Shown here one piece after another: positions 1-9,416 of a stretch of 14,809 nt of DNA. The DNA comes from an uncultured Alphaproteobacteria bacterium. Its GTDB lineage: Bacteria > Pseudomonadota > Alphaproteobacteria > Sphingomonadales > Sphingomonadaceae. The stretch is from positions 1 to 14,809 of the forward strand of contig CAJAHV010000400.1 of the NCBI GenBank assembly GCA_903939555.1, read 5' to 3'. The first letter of the stretch is position 1; each line of letters starts with the position of its first letter. Made by a program: the position numbers and the translations under genes. The notes beneath the pieces were generated by a model. The model searched no databases. It was not told where the DNA came from and saw only the letters and a program-made list of their open reading frames with translations.

Positions 1-1083
1 GACCGGGCGATCCTCGATACGGTGCAGGCCGAGCACGCCCGATTGCGGCGTGTTGAGGATCGGCGTCGACATCAGCGAGCCGAAGACGCCGCCGTTGGAG
101 ATGGTGAAATTGCCGCCCTGCAAGTCCTCCAGCTTCAACTGGTTATTCTGCGCGCGCTTGCCGAAATCGGCGATGGCCTTTTCGGTGGCGGCAAAGCTCA
201 ATTTGTCGGCATTGCGCAGCACCGGCACGACGAGGCCACCCGGCGACGATACCGCGATGCCGAGATCGGCATAGTCGCGATAGACGATCTCATCGCCCTC
301 AACCGACGCGCCGACGGCCGGGACATCACGCAGCGCCAGCACGACCGCCTGCGAGAAAAATGACATAAAACCAAGGCGTACGCCGTGTTTCTTTTCAAAC
401 ATATCCTTGTAGCGGGCGCGCGCCGCGATCACCGCCGTCATGTCGACATCGTTGAAGGTGGTCAGCATCGCTGCGGTATTCTGGGCTTCCTTCAACCGGC
501 GGGCGATCGTCTGGCGCAGCCGCGTCATCCGCACGCGTTCCTCGCGGCGTTCCGCTGCGACCGGTGCGGCAACAGCCGCGGATGCCGGCGATGCCTTCAC
601 CTTGGCGGTGCCGGCTTCGATCGCGGCCAGAACATCAGCTTTGGTCAACCGGCCATCCTTGCCGGTGGCAGCGATGCTGGCCGGATCAAGATTATAGGTG
701 TCGACAAGGGTGCGAACCGCCGGGCCCATCGCCTCGAGCGGCGCCGATACGCTGGTCGCGGGTGCCGCGGGCGCTGCCACTGCAACAGGTGCCGCAACCG
801 GCGCTGCCGCAGGTTTTGCAACCGGCACGACTGCACTGGCGGCCCCGGCCGCTTCGATGATGGCGATCCGCGCGCCAACCGCCACCGTGTCACCCACGGC
901 AAACAATTGCGCGCCCATCACGCCGGCGACCGGCGACGGCACTTCCACCGCGACTTTGTCGGTTTCCAGGCTGACAATCGGCTCATCTGCAGCGACCGCA
1001 TCGCCCGGCTGTTTCAGCCATTGGCCGACGCTTGCTTCAGTGATCGATTCGCCCAGCGCGGGGACGATGACATCAGTTGTCAT
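1..1083 (-). CDS. sucB: 2-oxoglutarate dehydrogenase E2, dihydrolipoyl succinyltransferase (3' end beyond window)
   Basis: This is the E2 core of the cytoplasmic 2-oxoglutarate dehydrogenase complex; it moves the succinyl group from E1 through a lipoyl arm to CoA. The first 361 residues are visible. An N-terminal lipoyl domain (about 1-77) carries the lipoylated lysine K43 in SLETDKVAVEVPSP. An Ala/Pro/Val-rich flexible linker (about 78-120) follows, then an E1/E3-binding domain (about 123-160, AVRTLVDTYNLDP and GKDGRLTKADVL), and then the acyltransferase domain from about 185 (TRLRQTIARRLKEAQN, GNFTISNGGVFGSL, SGVLGLHRI). The catalytic HxxxDG segment and the C-terminus lie past the left edge. 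The ATG is one base after the sucA TAA and has AAGG about 9 bases upstream, so coupling to sucA is likely. There is one lipoyl domain, as in typical OGDH E2. A gene for the E3 subunit (lpd) might follow outside the window. Confidence 0.97.
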   Translation of the reverse strand, partial: MTTDVIVPALGESITEASVGQWLKQPGDAVAADEPIVSLETDKVAVEVPSPVAGVMGAQLFAVGDTVAVGARIAIIEAAGAASAVVPVAKPAAAPVAAPVAVAAPAAPATSVSAPLEAMGPAVRTLVDTYNLDPASIAATGKDGRLTKADVLAAIEAGTAKVKASPASAAVAAPVAAERREERVRMTRLRQTIARRLKEAQNTAAMLTTFNDVDMTAVIAARARYKDMFEKKHGVRLGFMSFFSQAVVLALRDVPAVGASVEGDEIVYRDYADLGIAVSSPGGLVVPVLRNADKLSFAATEKAIADFGKRAQNNQLKLEDLQGGNFTISNGGVFGSLMSTPILNTPQSGVLGLHRIEDRPV

Positions 1084-1084
1084 A

Positions 1085-3925
1085 TTATACTGCCTTGTTG
1101 CTGGATTTCAGGCCGCCACGGATGGCGGCATTGACTTCGGCGCGGCTGGCGCCAAGCGCTTCTGCGATGAGTTTTGCCTGTTCGGCATTGTGGCGCTTCA
1201 TCAGCCCCGTAGCGGTCGCCGCTGCCGCAGCACGACCGGCATATTGGGGGCGCTTGCCCAGCGCCGTTTCGATGAAGGGTGCGACGAAGCTCCAGGCGCC
1301 GGCGTTCTTCGGTTCTTCCTGCGCCCAGACAATATCCTCGAGCCCCGGGAAGGTCGCGGCATATTCGGCGATGATGTCCCCCGGGAACGGGTAAAGCTGT
1401 TCGACGCGGAGCAGATAGACATCGTCGCGCCCGGATTTTTCGCGCGCTTCGAGCAGGTCATAATAGACCTTGCCGGTGCACATCACGAGCCGGCGGATCT
1501 TTGCCGGATCGCACGGTGCCAGATCATCGAGGCAGCGGTGGAAGCTGGTGCCGGCATCCATGTCGGCGAGCGTCGACACGGCGCGCTTGTGGCGCAGCAG
1601 CGACTTGGGCGTGAAGATGATCAGCGGCTTGCGGAAATCACGCAGCAACTGGCGGCGTAGCAAATGGAAATAATTCGACGGCGTCGTCGCATTGGCGATC
1701 TGGAGATTGTCTTCCGCGCAAAGCTGCAGGAAGCGCTCCATGCGCGCCGAGCTGTGTTCAGGCCCCTGCCCTTCATAGCCGTGCGGCAGCAGCATAACGA
1801 GGCCGTTGGCGCGCAGCCATTTGACTTCGCCGGCCGCGATGAACTGGTCGATGATCGTCTGGGCACCATTGACGAAATCGCCGAACTGGCCTTCCCACAG
1901 CACCAATGTCTTGGGATCGGCAAGCGCATAGCCATATTCGAAGCCGAGCACGCCGAATTCGGAAAGTGGGCTGTCGAGCACTTCGAAGCTGCCGCCACCG
2001 CTCTTGGCGCCAACCGACTTGAGCGGCGCCATCCGGCGACCATCAACCTGGTCGGTCCACACCGAATGACGCTGGCTGAAGGTGCCGCGCCCCGAATCCT
2101 GCCCCGAAAGGCGCACGCCATAACCATCTTCGAGCAGCGAGCCAAAGGCCAGCGCCTCGGCGGTCGCCCAATCGATGTTGGCGCCGCTCGTCAATGTTTC
2201 ATTCTTGGCGTCAAGAATGCGCACCAACGTCTTGTGAACATTGAAACCATCCGGAACAGTTGTCAGCGTCTTGCCGATTGTACGCAGATTGGCGGCATCG
2301 ACCCCGGTCGCTGCGGCGCGGCGCCCGGTGATTTCTTCCTTGGGCTTGCCGAGCCCTGACCAGCGGCCTTCGAACCATTCCGCCTTGTTGGCCTTGAACC
2401 CGGCAGCCGCGTCGAAATCGGCCTCCAGCACATCGGTATAGCGCTTGACCGCATCGGCGAGGAAGCCGGCGCCGATGACGCCTTGGCTTTCCAGACGGGC
2501 GGCATATAGTTCACTGACCGGCTGCTGCTTGCCGATCTGGGCGTACATCAGCGGCTGGGTGAAGCTTGGCTCATCGCTTTCGTTATGGCCGAAGCGGCGA
2601 TAGCACCACATATCGATGACGACATCGCGCTTGAACTTCTGGCGGAATTCGGTTGCCACCTTGGTGGCAAAGGTCACCGCTTCCGGATCATCGCCATTGA
2701 CGTGAAAAATCGGCGCCTGGACGATCTTGGCGACATCCGACGGATAGGGCGACGAGCGCGCAAACTGCGGGCTGGTGGTGAAACCGACCTGGTTGTTGAC
2801 GACGAAATGGATGGTGCCGCCGGTGCTGTAGCCGGTCAGCCCCGAAAAGCCGAAGCATTCCGCCACGATCCCCTGCCCGGCGAATGCCGCATCGCCGTGC
2901 AACAGCACCGGCATCGAATGACTGTGATCGGCATCAGCGGCCAACGTCTGGATGGCGCGCACCTTGCCGAGCACGACCGGGTCGACCGCTTCGAGGTGCG
3001 ACGGATTGGGTGCCAGCGACAGGTGCACCAGATTGCCGTCGAATTCGCGGTTGGTGCTGGTGCCGAGGTGATATTTGACATCGCCCGAACCGCCGACATC
3101 ATCGGGGTTGGCCGAGCCGCCACCGAATTCGTGGAAGATGATGCGGAACGGCTTCTGCATCACATTGGCGAGCATGTTGAGGCGGCCGCGGTGCGGCATG
3201 CCGAAGACGATTTCCTTGATCCCGAGCTGGCCGCCGATCTTGATGATCGATTCCATCGCGGGGATCATCGCTTCGGCACCATCAAGGCCGAAGCGCTTGG
3301 TGCCGACATATTTGCGGCCAAGGAATTTTTCGAAATGTTCAGCTTCGACCAATTTGTTGAGAATGGCTTTTTTGCCATTGTCGCTGAACTGGATCTCCTT
3401 GTTGCGGCCTTCGATCTTGTCCTGGATGAAACGGCGTTCCTCGACATCGTTGATATGCATGTATTCAACGCCGACGTGGCCGCAATAATTGGCGCGCAGG
3501 ATCGAGACGATCTCGCGGATCGTCGCGGTCTGCAGCCCCATGGCTCCGCCGATATGCACGGGACGGTCGAGATCGGCTTGGTTGAAGCCATGATATTCTG
3601 GCGTCAGATCGGCCGGCAAATCACGCTTCAGCAGCCCCAGTGGATCGAGATCGGCGGCAAGATGGCCACGGACGCGATAGGTGCGGATCAGCATCAGCGC
3701 CGAAATCGAATCCTGCGCGGCGCGGGCGATCGCGTCGGGCGAAGCACCCGCCGCCGCCGCAATTGCAACGGCCTTGCCTGCCACTTTGCCCGGCGCCGTG
3801 ATGACCATATCGGCGGCATCGAGCGCCCGGGTCAGATCATCGCCTGACGGCAATGGCCAGTCGGTCCGCGCCCAAGATGGCCCCGACATGTCTTCGACAC
3901 CGGGCAACAAGGCTTCAAAATCCAT
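1085..3925 (-). CDS. sucA: 2-oxoglutarate dehydrogenase E1 component
   Basis: This thiamine diphosphate enzyme decarboxylates 2-oxoglutarate and succinylates the E2 lipoyl group. The 946-residue protein is of usual length for SucA. Visible family blocks are LIRTYRVRGHLAADLDPLG (79-97), the MPHRGRLN block (243-250), the ThDP/Mg motif starting GDAAFAGQG (344-352) and ending NNQVGFTTSP (377-386), CYRRFGHNESDEPSFTQP (441-458), and the transketolase-like C-terminal half with HGYEGQGPEHSSAR (715-728). The ATG is well supported: an in-frame TGA lies 12 bases upstream and a GAAGGACG ribosome-binding site sits about 7 bases before it. The N-terminal tail lacks the usual segment with a GANAxYIxxLY-like sequence, although a short PSWAR stretch resembles the end of it; from memory sphingomonad homologues look similar. 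It is preceded by a 143-base gap holding two palindromes and followed one base later by sucB. Confidence 0.98.
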   Translation of the reverse strand: MDFEALLPGVEDMSGPSWARTDWPLPSGDDLTRALDAADMVITAPGKVAGKAVAIAAAAGASPDAIARAAQDSISALMLIRTYRVRGHLAADLDPLGLLKRDLPADLTPEYHGFNQADLDRPVHIGGAMGLQTATIREIVSILRANYCGHVGVEYMHINDVEERRFIQDKIEGRNKEIQFSDNGKKAILNKLVEAEHFEKFLGRKYVGTKRFGLDGAEAMIPAMESIIKIGGQLGIKEIVFGMPHRGRLNMLANVMQKPFRIIFHEFGGGSANPDDVGGSGDVKYHLGTSTNREFDGNLVHLSLAPNPSHLEAVDPVVLGKVRAIQTLAADADHSHSMPVLLHGDAAFAGQGIVAECFGFSGLTGYSTGGTIHFVVNNQVGFTTSPQFARSSPYPSDVAKIVQAPIFHVNGDDPEAVTFATKVATEFRQKFKRDVVIDMWCYRRFGHNESDEPSFTQPLMYAQIGKQQPVSELYAARLESQGVIGAGFLADAVKRYTDVLEADFDAAAGFKANKAEWFEGRWSGLGKPKEEITGRRAAATGVDAANLRTIGKTLTTVPDGFNVHKTLVRILDAKNETLTSGANIDWATAEALAFGSLLEDGYGVRLSGQDSGRGTFSQRHSVWTDQVDGRRMAPLKSVGAKSGGGSFEVLDSPLSEFGVLGFEYGYALADPKTLVLWEGQFGDFVNGAQTIIDQFIAAGEVKWLRANGLVMLLPHGYEGQGPEHSSARMERFLQLCAEDNLQIANATTPSNYFHLLRRQLLRDFRKPLIIFTPKSLLRHKRAVSTLADMDAGTSFHRCLDDLAPCDPAKIRRLVMCTGKVYYDLLEAREKSGRDDVYLLRVEQLYPFPGDIIAEYAATFPGLEDIVWAQEEPKNAGAWSFVAPFIETALGKRPQYAGRAAAAATATGLMKRHNAEQAKLIAEALGASRAEVNAAIRGGLKSSNKAV

Positions 3926-3993
3926 TACGCACGTCCTTCATCCGTCACGGGGCTGATAGCCTTGCCGCGCGAGCGTGTCACCGTCATTAACTG

Positions 3994-4033
3994 CATGGCT
4001 GCCATGTTTTACGGCACAGGCAACCATTGCCTG
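3994..4033. promoter_or_regulatory. two short palindromes upstream of sucA
   Basis: The 143-base gap between the CxCC protein and sucA holds two perfect inverted repeats. CATGGC-T-GCCATG spans 3994-4006 (6-base arms, 1-base centre). CAGGCAA-CCA-TTGCCTG spans 4017-4033 (7-base arms, 3-base loop). Neither is followed by a T-run on the coding strand, so an intrinsic terminator is unlikely. They could be operator half-sites, an RNA processing or attenuation hairpin, or chance. No convincing -35/-10 pair was found in the gap, so an internal promoter for sucAB remains only possible. Confidence 0.3.
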
Positions 4034-4068
4034 CCGAATTGGCCTTTTGGCGAACGCCGGCTTGCGTA

Positions 4069-4497
4069 TCAGGCGGATGTGAAGCGCGAAACCCGGGTGT
4101 CCTGTACGCGGATCTGTTCAACATAGTTGAGCACCCGCGCGTGCAAGGGCAGGTTGAGCACTTCAGCCCGGGCGAGCGAGCGTGCCGCCAGCGGCGTCGT
4201 ATCGATCGGCGACCGGGCTGCATCGATGATGGTGATATTGTCGAGGCCGCGATTATGGCGCACCTCCACCGCGACGTGCGAACGGTCGTCACGGCTGCTG
4301 CCCTCACCCCAGTCGCCGAACACCAAGCCGATGGCGACGGCATGGGTGCCGGTGGTACCCGGCGCCCATTGCACGACATAGGCGGTGGTGCCATCGGCAT
4401 CCATGAGGTTGCCCCACACCCGCCGCGCCGGGACGCCGCAACAGGCGCAGGCGGTAAAATCCGCCTGGCCGGTCAGTTCGATCGTGCCGCCTGCCAT
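4069..4497 (-). CDS. uncharacterised 142-residue protein with a CxCC motif, between sucD and sucA
   Basis: I do not recognise a named family. The predicted protein is 142 residues, soluble, with no signal peptide or membrane segment. Near the N-terminus it has CACCG (C17, C19, C20) followed by PARRVWG; the middle holds VVQWAPG and GLVFGDWGEGSSRDDRSHVA, and a more charged C-terminal half includes ARSLARAEVLN and HARVLNYVEQIRVQD. The cysteines could bind a metal or form a disulphide, but three close cysteines alone do not make a known zinc ribbon. The reading frame is credible because it lies in the same direction as its neighbours, starts 13 bases after the sucD stop and fills the space with normal-looking codons. 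The start is either this ATG or an in-frame TTG directly before it at 4500; neither has a strong ribosome-binding site, so coupling to sucD is plausible. The position suggests a link to succinyl-CoA or 2-oxoglutarate metabolism, but that is inference only. Confidence 0.75.
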   Translation of the reverse strand: MAGGTIELTGQADFTACACCGVPARRVWGNLMDADGTTAYVVQWAPGTTGTHAVAIGLVFGDWGEGSSRDDRSHVAVEVRHNRGLDNITIIDAARSPIDTTPLAARSLARAEVLNLPLHARVLNYVEQIRVQDTRVSRFTSA

Positions 4498-4510
4498 CAA
4501 CTGGCTGCCA

Positions 4511-5394
<884 letters not shown>

Positions 5395-5395
<1 letters not shown>

Positions 5396-6594
5396 TACGC
5401 AGCCTTCCGAACTTCGGCGACGATCTTCGCCGCGGCATCGCCAAGATTGTCACCCGAAATGATCGGCAGCCCGCTTTCGGCGAGGATCTTCTTGCCCAAT
5501 TCAACATTGGTGCCCTCCAACCGCACGACGAGCGGCACGGAGAGGTTCACTTCCTTCGCCGCGGCGATGATGCCTTCGGCGATGATGTCACAGCGCATGA
5601 TGCCGCCGAAGATGTTGACGAGAATGCCCTTCACCGCCGGGTCCTTCAAAATCAGCTTGAAGGCGTTGGTGACCTTTTCCTTGTCGGCACCGCCGCCGAC
5701 ATCGAGGAAGTTGGCAGGCTCTTCACCGTTCAGCTTGATGATGTCCATGGTCGCCATGGCGAGGCCAGCACCATTGACCAGGCAACCAATGGTGCCATCG
5801 AGCTTGATGAAGGCGAGGTCGAACTTCGACGCTTCGACTTCGGCGGGGTCTTCCTCGGTCAGGTCGCGCAGCGCGACGAGATCGGGGTGGCGATAGAGCG
5901 CATTGGGATCGAAGCCGACCTTGGCATCGAGCACCATCAGCTTGCCGTCACCCGTCACGGCGAGCGGGTTGATCTCGATCTGCGAAGCATCGGTGCCGAC
6001 AAAAGCGGCATAAAGCGTCGCTACGACATGTTCGGCCTGCTTGGCGAGATCACCGCTCAGCCCGAGCAGCGCCGCGACGTTGCGGCCGTGGTGCGGCATG
6101 ATGCCGGTCGCCGGGTCGATGGTCAGCGTGGTGATCTTTTCCGGCGTGTCGTGCGCGACGGTTTCGATGTCCATGCCCCCTTCGGTCGACACGACCAGCG
6201 CGATGCGCCCGGTGGCGCGATCGACGAGCAGCGCGAGGTAGAATTCCTTTTCAATATCAACGCCATCGGTGACATAGAGCCGGTTGACCTGCTTGCCGGC
6301 CGCACCCGTCTGAATGGTGACCAGCGTGTTGCCGAGCATGTCGGTCGCTGCGGCGCGCACATCATCGGCGCTGCGGGCGAGACGAACGCCGCCCTTGGCT
6401 TCGGGCGGCAATTCGACGAACTTGCCCTTGCCGCGCCCGCCGGCGTGGATCTGCGCCTTCACCACATACAACGGCCCGGGCAGCTTTGCCGTGGCGGCGA
6501 CGGCTTCGTCGACCGTCAGCGCGGCGAAACCCGCTGGCACCGGCACGCCGAATTTGGCGAGCACTTCCTTGGCTTGATATTCGTGAATATTCAT
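5395..6594 (-). CDS. sucC: succinyl-CoA synthetase (ADP/GDP-forming) beta subunit
   Basis: This is the ATP-grasp subunit that binds nucleotide and succinate and partners SucD. From the chosen ATG the protein has 399 residues, close to the family norm of about 388-400. The start MNIHEYQAKEVLAKFGVPVP is the canonical SucC beginning. The nucleotide-binding stretch VKAQIHAGGRGKG lies at 45-57, and STEGGMDIE, NPLAV, FLDVGGGADKEKV and NIFGGIMRCDIIAEG follow in the usual order. An in-frame GTG 12 bases upstream (6606) would add four residues, but it overlaps the ribosome-binding sequence AGAGAGG (6606-6612) that best serves the ATG, so it was not used. That ribosome-binding sequence abuts the long inverted repeat lying between mdh and sucC. 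The C-terminal TAA shares a base with the sucD ATG. Confidence 0.98.
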
Positions 6595-6611
6595 GTCGGG
6601 TTCCACCTCTC

Positions 6612-6695
6612 TGTCATCCCGGCCTTGAGCCGGGATCCAGTTGTCTTCGGTCAGTCCAGCAGCAAGCCGGGTCCCGGCTCAAGGCCGGGATGACA
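6612..6695. repeat. REP/BIME-type inverted repeat between mdh and sucC
   Basis: Two perfect 24-base inverted arms lie at 6612-6635 and 6672-6695, separated by 36 bases. Each arm is itself a small hairpin (CCCGGC-CTTGA-GCCGGG in the left arm). The arm sequence, containing GTCATCCCGGCC, resembles a repetitive extragenic element that I recall as common in alphaproteobacterial genomes; copy number here cannot be checked. The pair fills nearly all of the mdh-sucC gap: it begins 3 bases after the mdh stop and ends at the sucC ribosome-binding site. There is no T-run after the stem on the coding strand, so it does not look like a simple intrinsic terminator. A role in mRNA processing or 3'-end protection is inference. 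Confidence 0.9.
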
Positions 6696-6698
6696 TTA

Positions 6699-7661
<963 letters not shown>

Positions 7662-7744
7662 GGGGAGTTAATCCTTCGCGTGAGTCGTTCAAAGTCGGGC
7701 TTCGGATAGTCCCGATGCCGCCCCTGTGCAACTGCAACAATGCG

Positions 7745-8869
7745 CTAAGCCGCCTCCGCCTCGCCATGGCCGAGCGCCATATACGCTGCCGATTGCATCT
7801 CCATCAGCCGCGATACGGTGCGTTCGAATTCAAAGGCGCCGTCACCGGCCGGATACAGCACCGCCGGCACCGCCCCGGCCGAGGCCACCAGCTTGACCTT
7901 ATATTCATACAGCGCATCGATCAGCGTGATGAAGCGTACCGCCTCGTTGCGGTTTTCCGGGCCCATCATGGGAATGCCGACGATGAAAACCGTATGATAA
8001 TGGCGGGCGATGGCAAGATAGTCCGCCGCCCCCAGCGGCTTGCGGCACAGCCGGGCAAAGGAGAACACCGCCACGCCCTTCAGCGATTTCGGCACGAACA
8101 GCATGCGCCCGCCGGGCACATGCAATGTTTCGGTCGGCACCCGGCCGCGGTCCTCCACCGGATAATCGGTCAGCCGGAAAAAGGTGTCCGCCATCGCCGC
8201 CGTCGCCGCCGCATCGGCCGGCACATGCCAGGTCGCGGCGCCGCCGAGCCGTTCCAGCCGGTAATCGGTCGGGCCATCGAGTGTGATGACAGCGCATTGC
8301 CGCTGGATCAGCGCGATGAACGGCAGGAACAATTGCCGGTTGAGCCCATCCTTGTAGAGATCGGTCGGCACCCGGTTCGATGTGGTGACGATGGTCACGC
8401 CATGGCCGAACAGCGCGGTGAACAGCCGTGACAGGATCGCCGCATCGGCAATATCCTTGACCTGCATTTCATCAAAGGCGAGCAGCCGCGCCCCCCCTGC
8501 GATCTGCGCCGCTACCGCCGGGATCGGGTCCGGGCCACCCTTCTGCCGCTCGGCATGCAAAAGCCCGTGCACTTCCAGCATGAATTCGTGGAAATGCACC
8601 CGGCGCTTGGGCGACACCTCGGCATGGGCGTAGAACAAATCCATCAGCATGGATTTGCCGCGGCCAACCCCGCCCCAGATATACAGGCCCTGCGGCGCCG
8701 CCACGGGTTCGGGCTTGCGCCAGCGCGCCAGCAGGCCGGGTTTGGCCAGCGGTGCCGCCAGTTCGGCGGCGAGCGTATCAAGCCGGTCGACCACCGCGAC
8801 CTGCGCCGCATCGGGCCGCAATTCGCCAGCCGCGACCAGCGCCTGATAGGCGGCGCGCACCCCAGCCAT
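7745..8869 (-). CDS. zapE: AFG1/ZapE-family ATPase
   Basis: It encodes a 374-residue P-loop ATPase of the AFG1/LACE1/ZapE family. A short N-terminal segment (LRPDAAQVAVVDRLDTLAAEL, with the typical D-x-x-Q-x-x-x-x-x-x-L spacing) precedes GLYIWGGVGRGKSMLMDLFY, which contains the Walker A GGVGRGKS (66-73). VHFHEFMLEVH (91-101) is a family signature, and the Walker B is LLAFDE (129-134) with MQVKDIADA after it. TTSNRVPTDLYKDGLNRQ (162-179) resembles a sensor region. E. coli ZapE is linked to the cell-division ring and eukaryotic AFG1/LACE1 to quality control of respiratory-chain proteins in mitochondria; which applies here is unknown. The ATG lies 5 bases after the thioesterase stop. Its place between sdhCDAB and mdh, as I recall for other alphaproteobacteria, hints at respiratory protein maintenance (inference). 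Confidence 0.96.
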   Translation of the reverse strand: MAGVRAAYQALVAAGELRPDAAQVAVVDRLDTLAAELAAPLAKPGLLARWRKPEPVAAPQGLYIWGGVGRGKSMLMDLFYAHAEVSPKRRVHFHEFMLEVHGLLHAERQKGGPDPIPAVAAQIAGGARLLAFDEMQVKDIADAAILSRLFTALFGHGVTIVTTSNRVPTDLYKDGLNRQLFLPFIALIQRQCAVITLDGPTDYRLERLGGAATWHVPADAAATAAMADTFFRLTDYPVEDRGRVPTETLHVPGGRMLFVPKSLKGVAVFSFARLCRKPLGAADYLAIARHYHTVFIVGIPMMGPENRNEAVRFITLIDALYEYKVKLVASAGAVPAVLYPAGDGAFEFERTVSRLMEMQSAAYMALGHGEAEAA

Positions 8870-8874
8870 GGCGG

Positions 8875-9360
8875 TCAGCCAGCCTTGGTCACGGGCCGGC
8901 TGGCGGCACCATCACCCGTCGGGCGCGGCAGGCGCGGCACCTTGCGCATCGTGCTGGTGAAGGAAGCGATCTTTTCACCTTCCTGCGTCACCAGCCCGCG
9001 CACGAACAACATCTTGCCGGTTTCCTTGAGGATTTCGCCCGACGCCTCGATATGCTTGCCAACGATGCCCGCCGACAGGAAATCGGTGGCGCAGCTCAGC
9101 GTCACCGCAGCGTTGTTTTCAAGCTGGCGGAAGATGAAGGCGAACATCGCCATGTCGATGAACGACATGATGAAGCCGCCGTGCAGATAGCCCAGGCCAT
9201 TGGTGTGGCGCCGGTCGGTCGCCATCCGGCATTCGACCGCGCCGCCAGCATCGGCGCGGAAATAGAAATCCCCCAGCATCGAGGTAAAGCGCCCGTCCGG
9301 CTCCCGCCGCCAGCGCGTCCAGCCGGCATGTTCGCCGTCATTCATGAGTTCGCGTGTCAT
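8875..9360 (-). CDS. PaaI-type hotdog-fold thioesterase
   Basis: It is a 161-residue protein with a single hotdog domain of the PaaI/YdiI-like acyl-CoA thioesterase superfamily, expected to hydrolyse acyl-CoA thioesters in the cytoplasm. The signature is LGYLHGGFIMSFIDMAMFAF (57-76), with H60-G61-G62 and the acidic residue D69 on the central helix in the usual positions. CATDFLSAGIVGKHIEASGE and GKMLFVRGLVTQEGEKIASF form the following strands. The substrate cannot be told from the sequence. The start is uncertain: neither this ATG nor the in-frame ATG 15 bases inside has an evident ribosome-binding site. It sits after sdhB and the palindromic repeat, and its stop is 5 bases before zapE, so it probably shares a transcript with zapE and mdh. 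Confidence 0.93.
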   Translation of the reverse strand: MTRELMNDGEHAGWTRWRREPDGRFTSMLGDFYFRADAGGAVECRMATDRRHTNGLGYLHGGFIMSFIDMAMFAFIFRQLENNAAVTLSCATDFLSAGIVGKHIEASGEILKETGKMLFVRGLVTQEGEKIASFTSTMRKVPRLPRPTGDGAASRPVTKAG

Positions 9361-9416
9361 GGCGTGGAGGTAGCGCGCAGGGGCGTGGGGGGCAAGCCTG
9401 CCTCGCTGACGCCAGC

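Noticed and set aside
698..1660. Long open frame on the plus strand, opposite the sucB/sucA junction
   Set aside because: It is antisense to two well-supported genes, its translation is low-complexity Ala/Thr then Arg-rich with no family resemblance, and such frames are common opposite GC-rich genes.
2585..3847. 420-codon open frame on the plus strand opposite sucA
   Set aside because: It is a mirror of sucA codon bias; the predicted protein is rich in Arg, Asp, His and Ile with no recognisable domain.
6595..6606. GTG start for sucC adding four residues
   Set aside because: The GTG overlaps the AGAGAGG ribosome-binding sequence that serves the ATG at 6594, and family members begin at MNIHEYQAK.
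7703..7731. Possible promoter for mdh (TTGCAC, 17 bases, TATCCG on the minus strand)
   Set aside because: Only 3 of 6 bases match in each hexamer; too weak to list as a feature in GC-rich DNA, though the 83-base gap could hold a start site.
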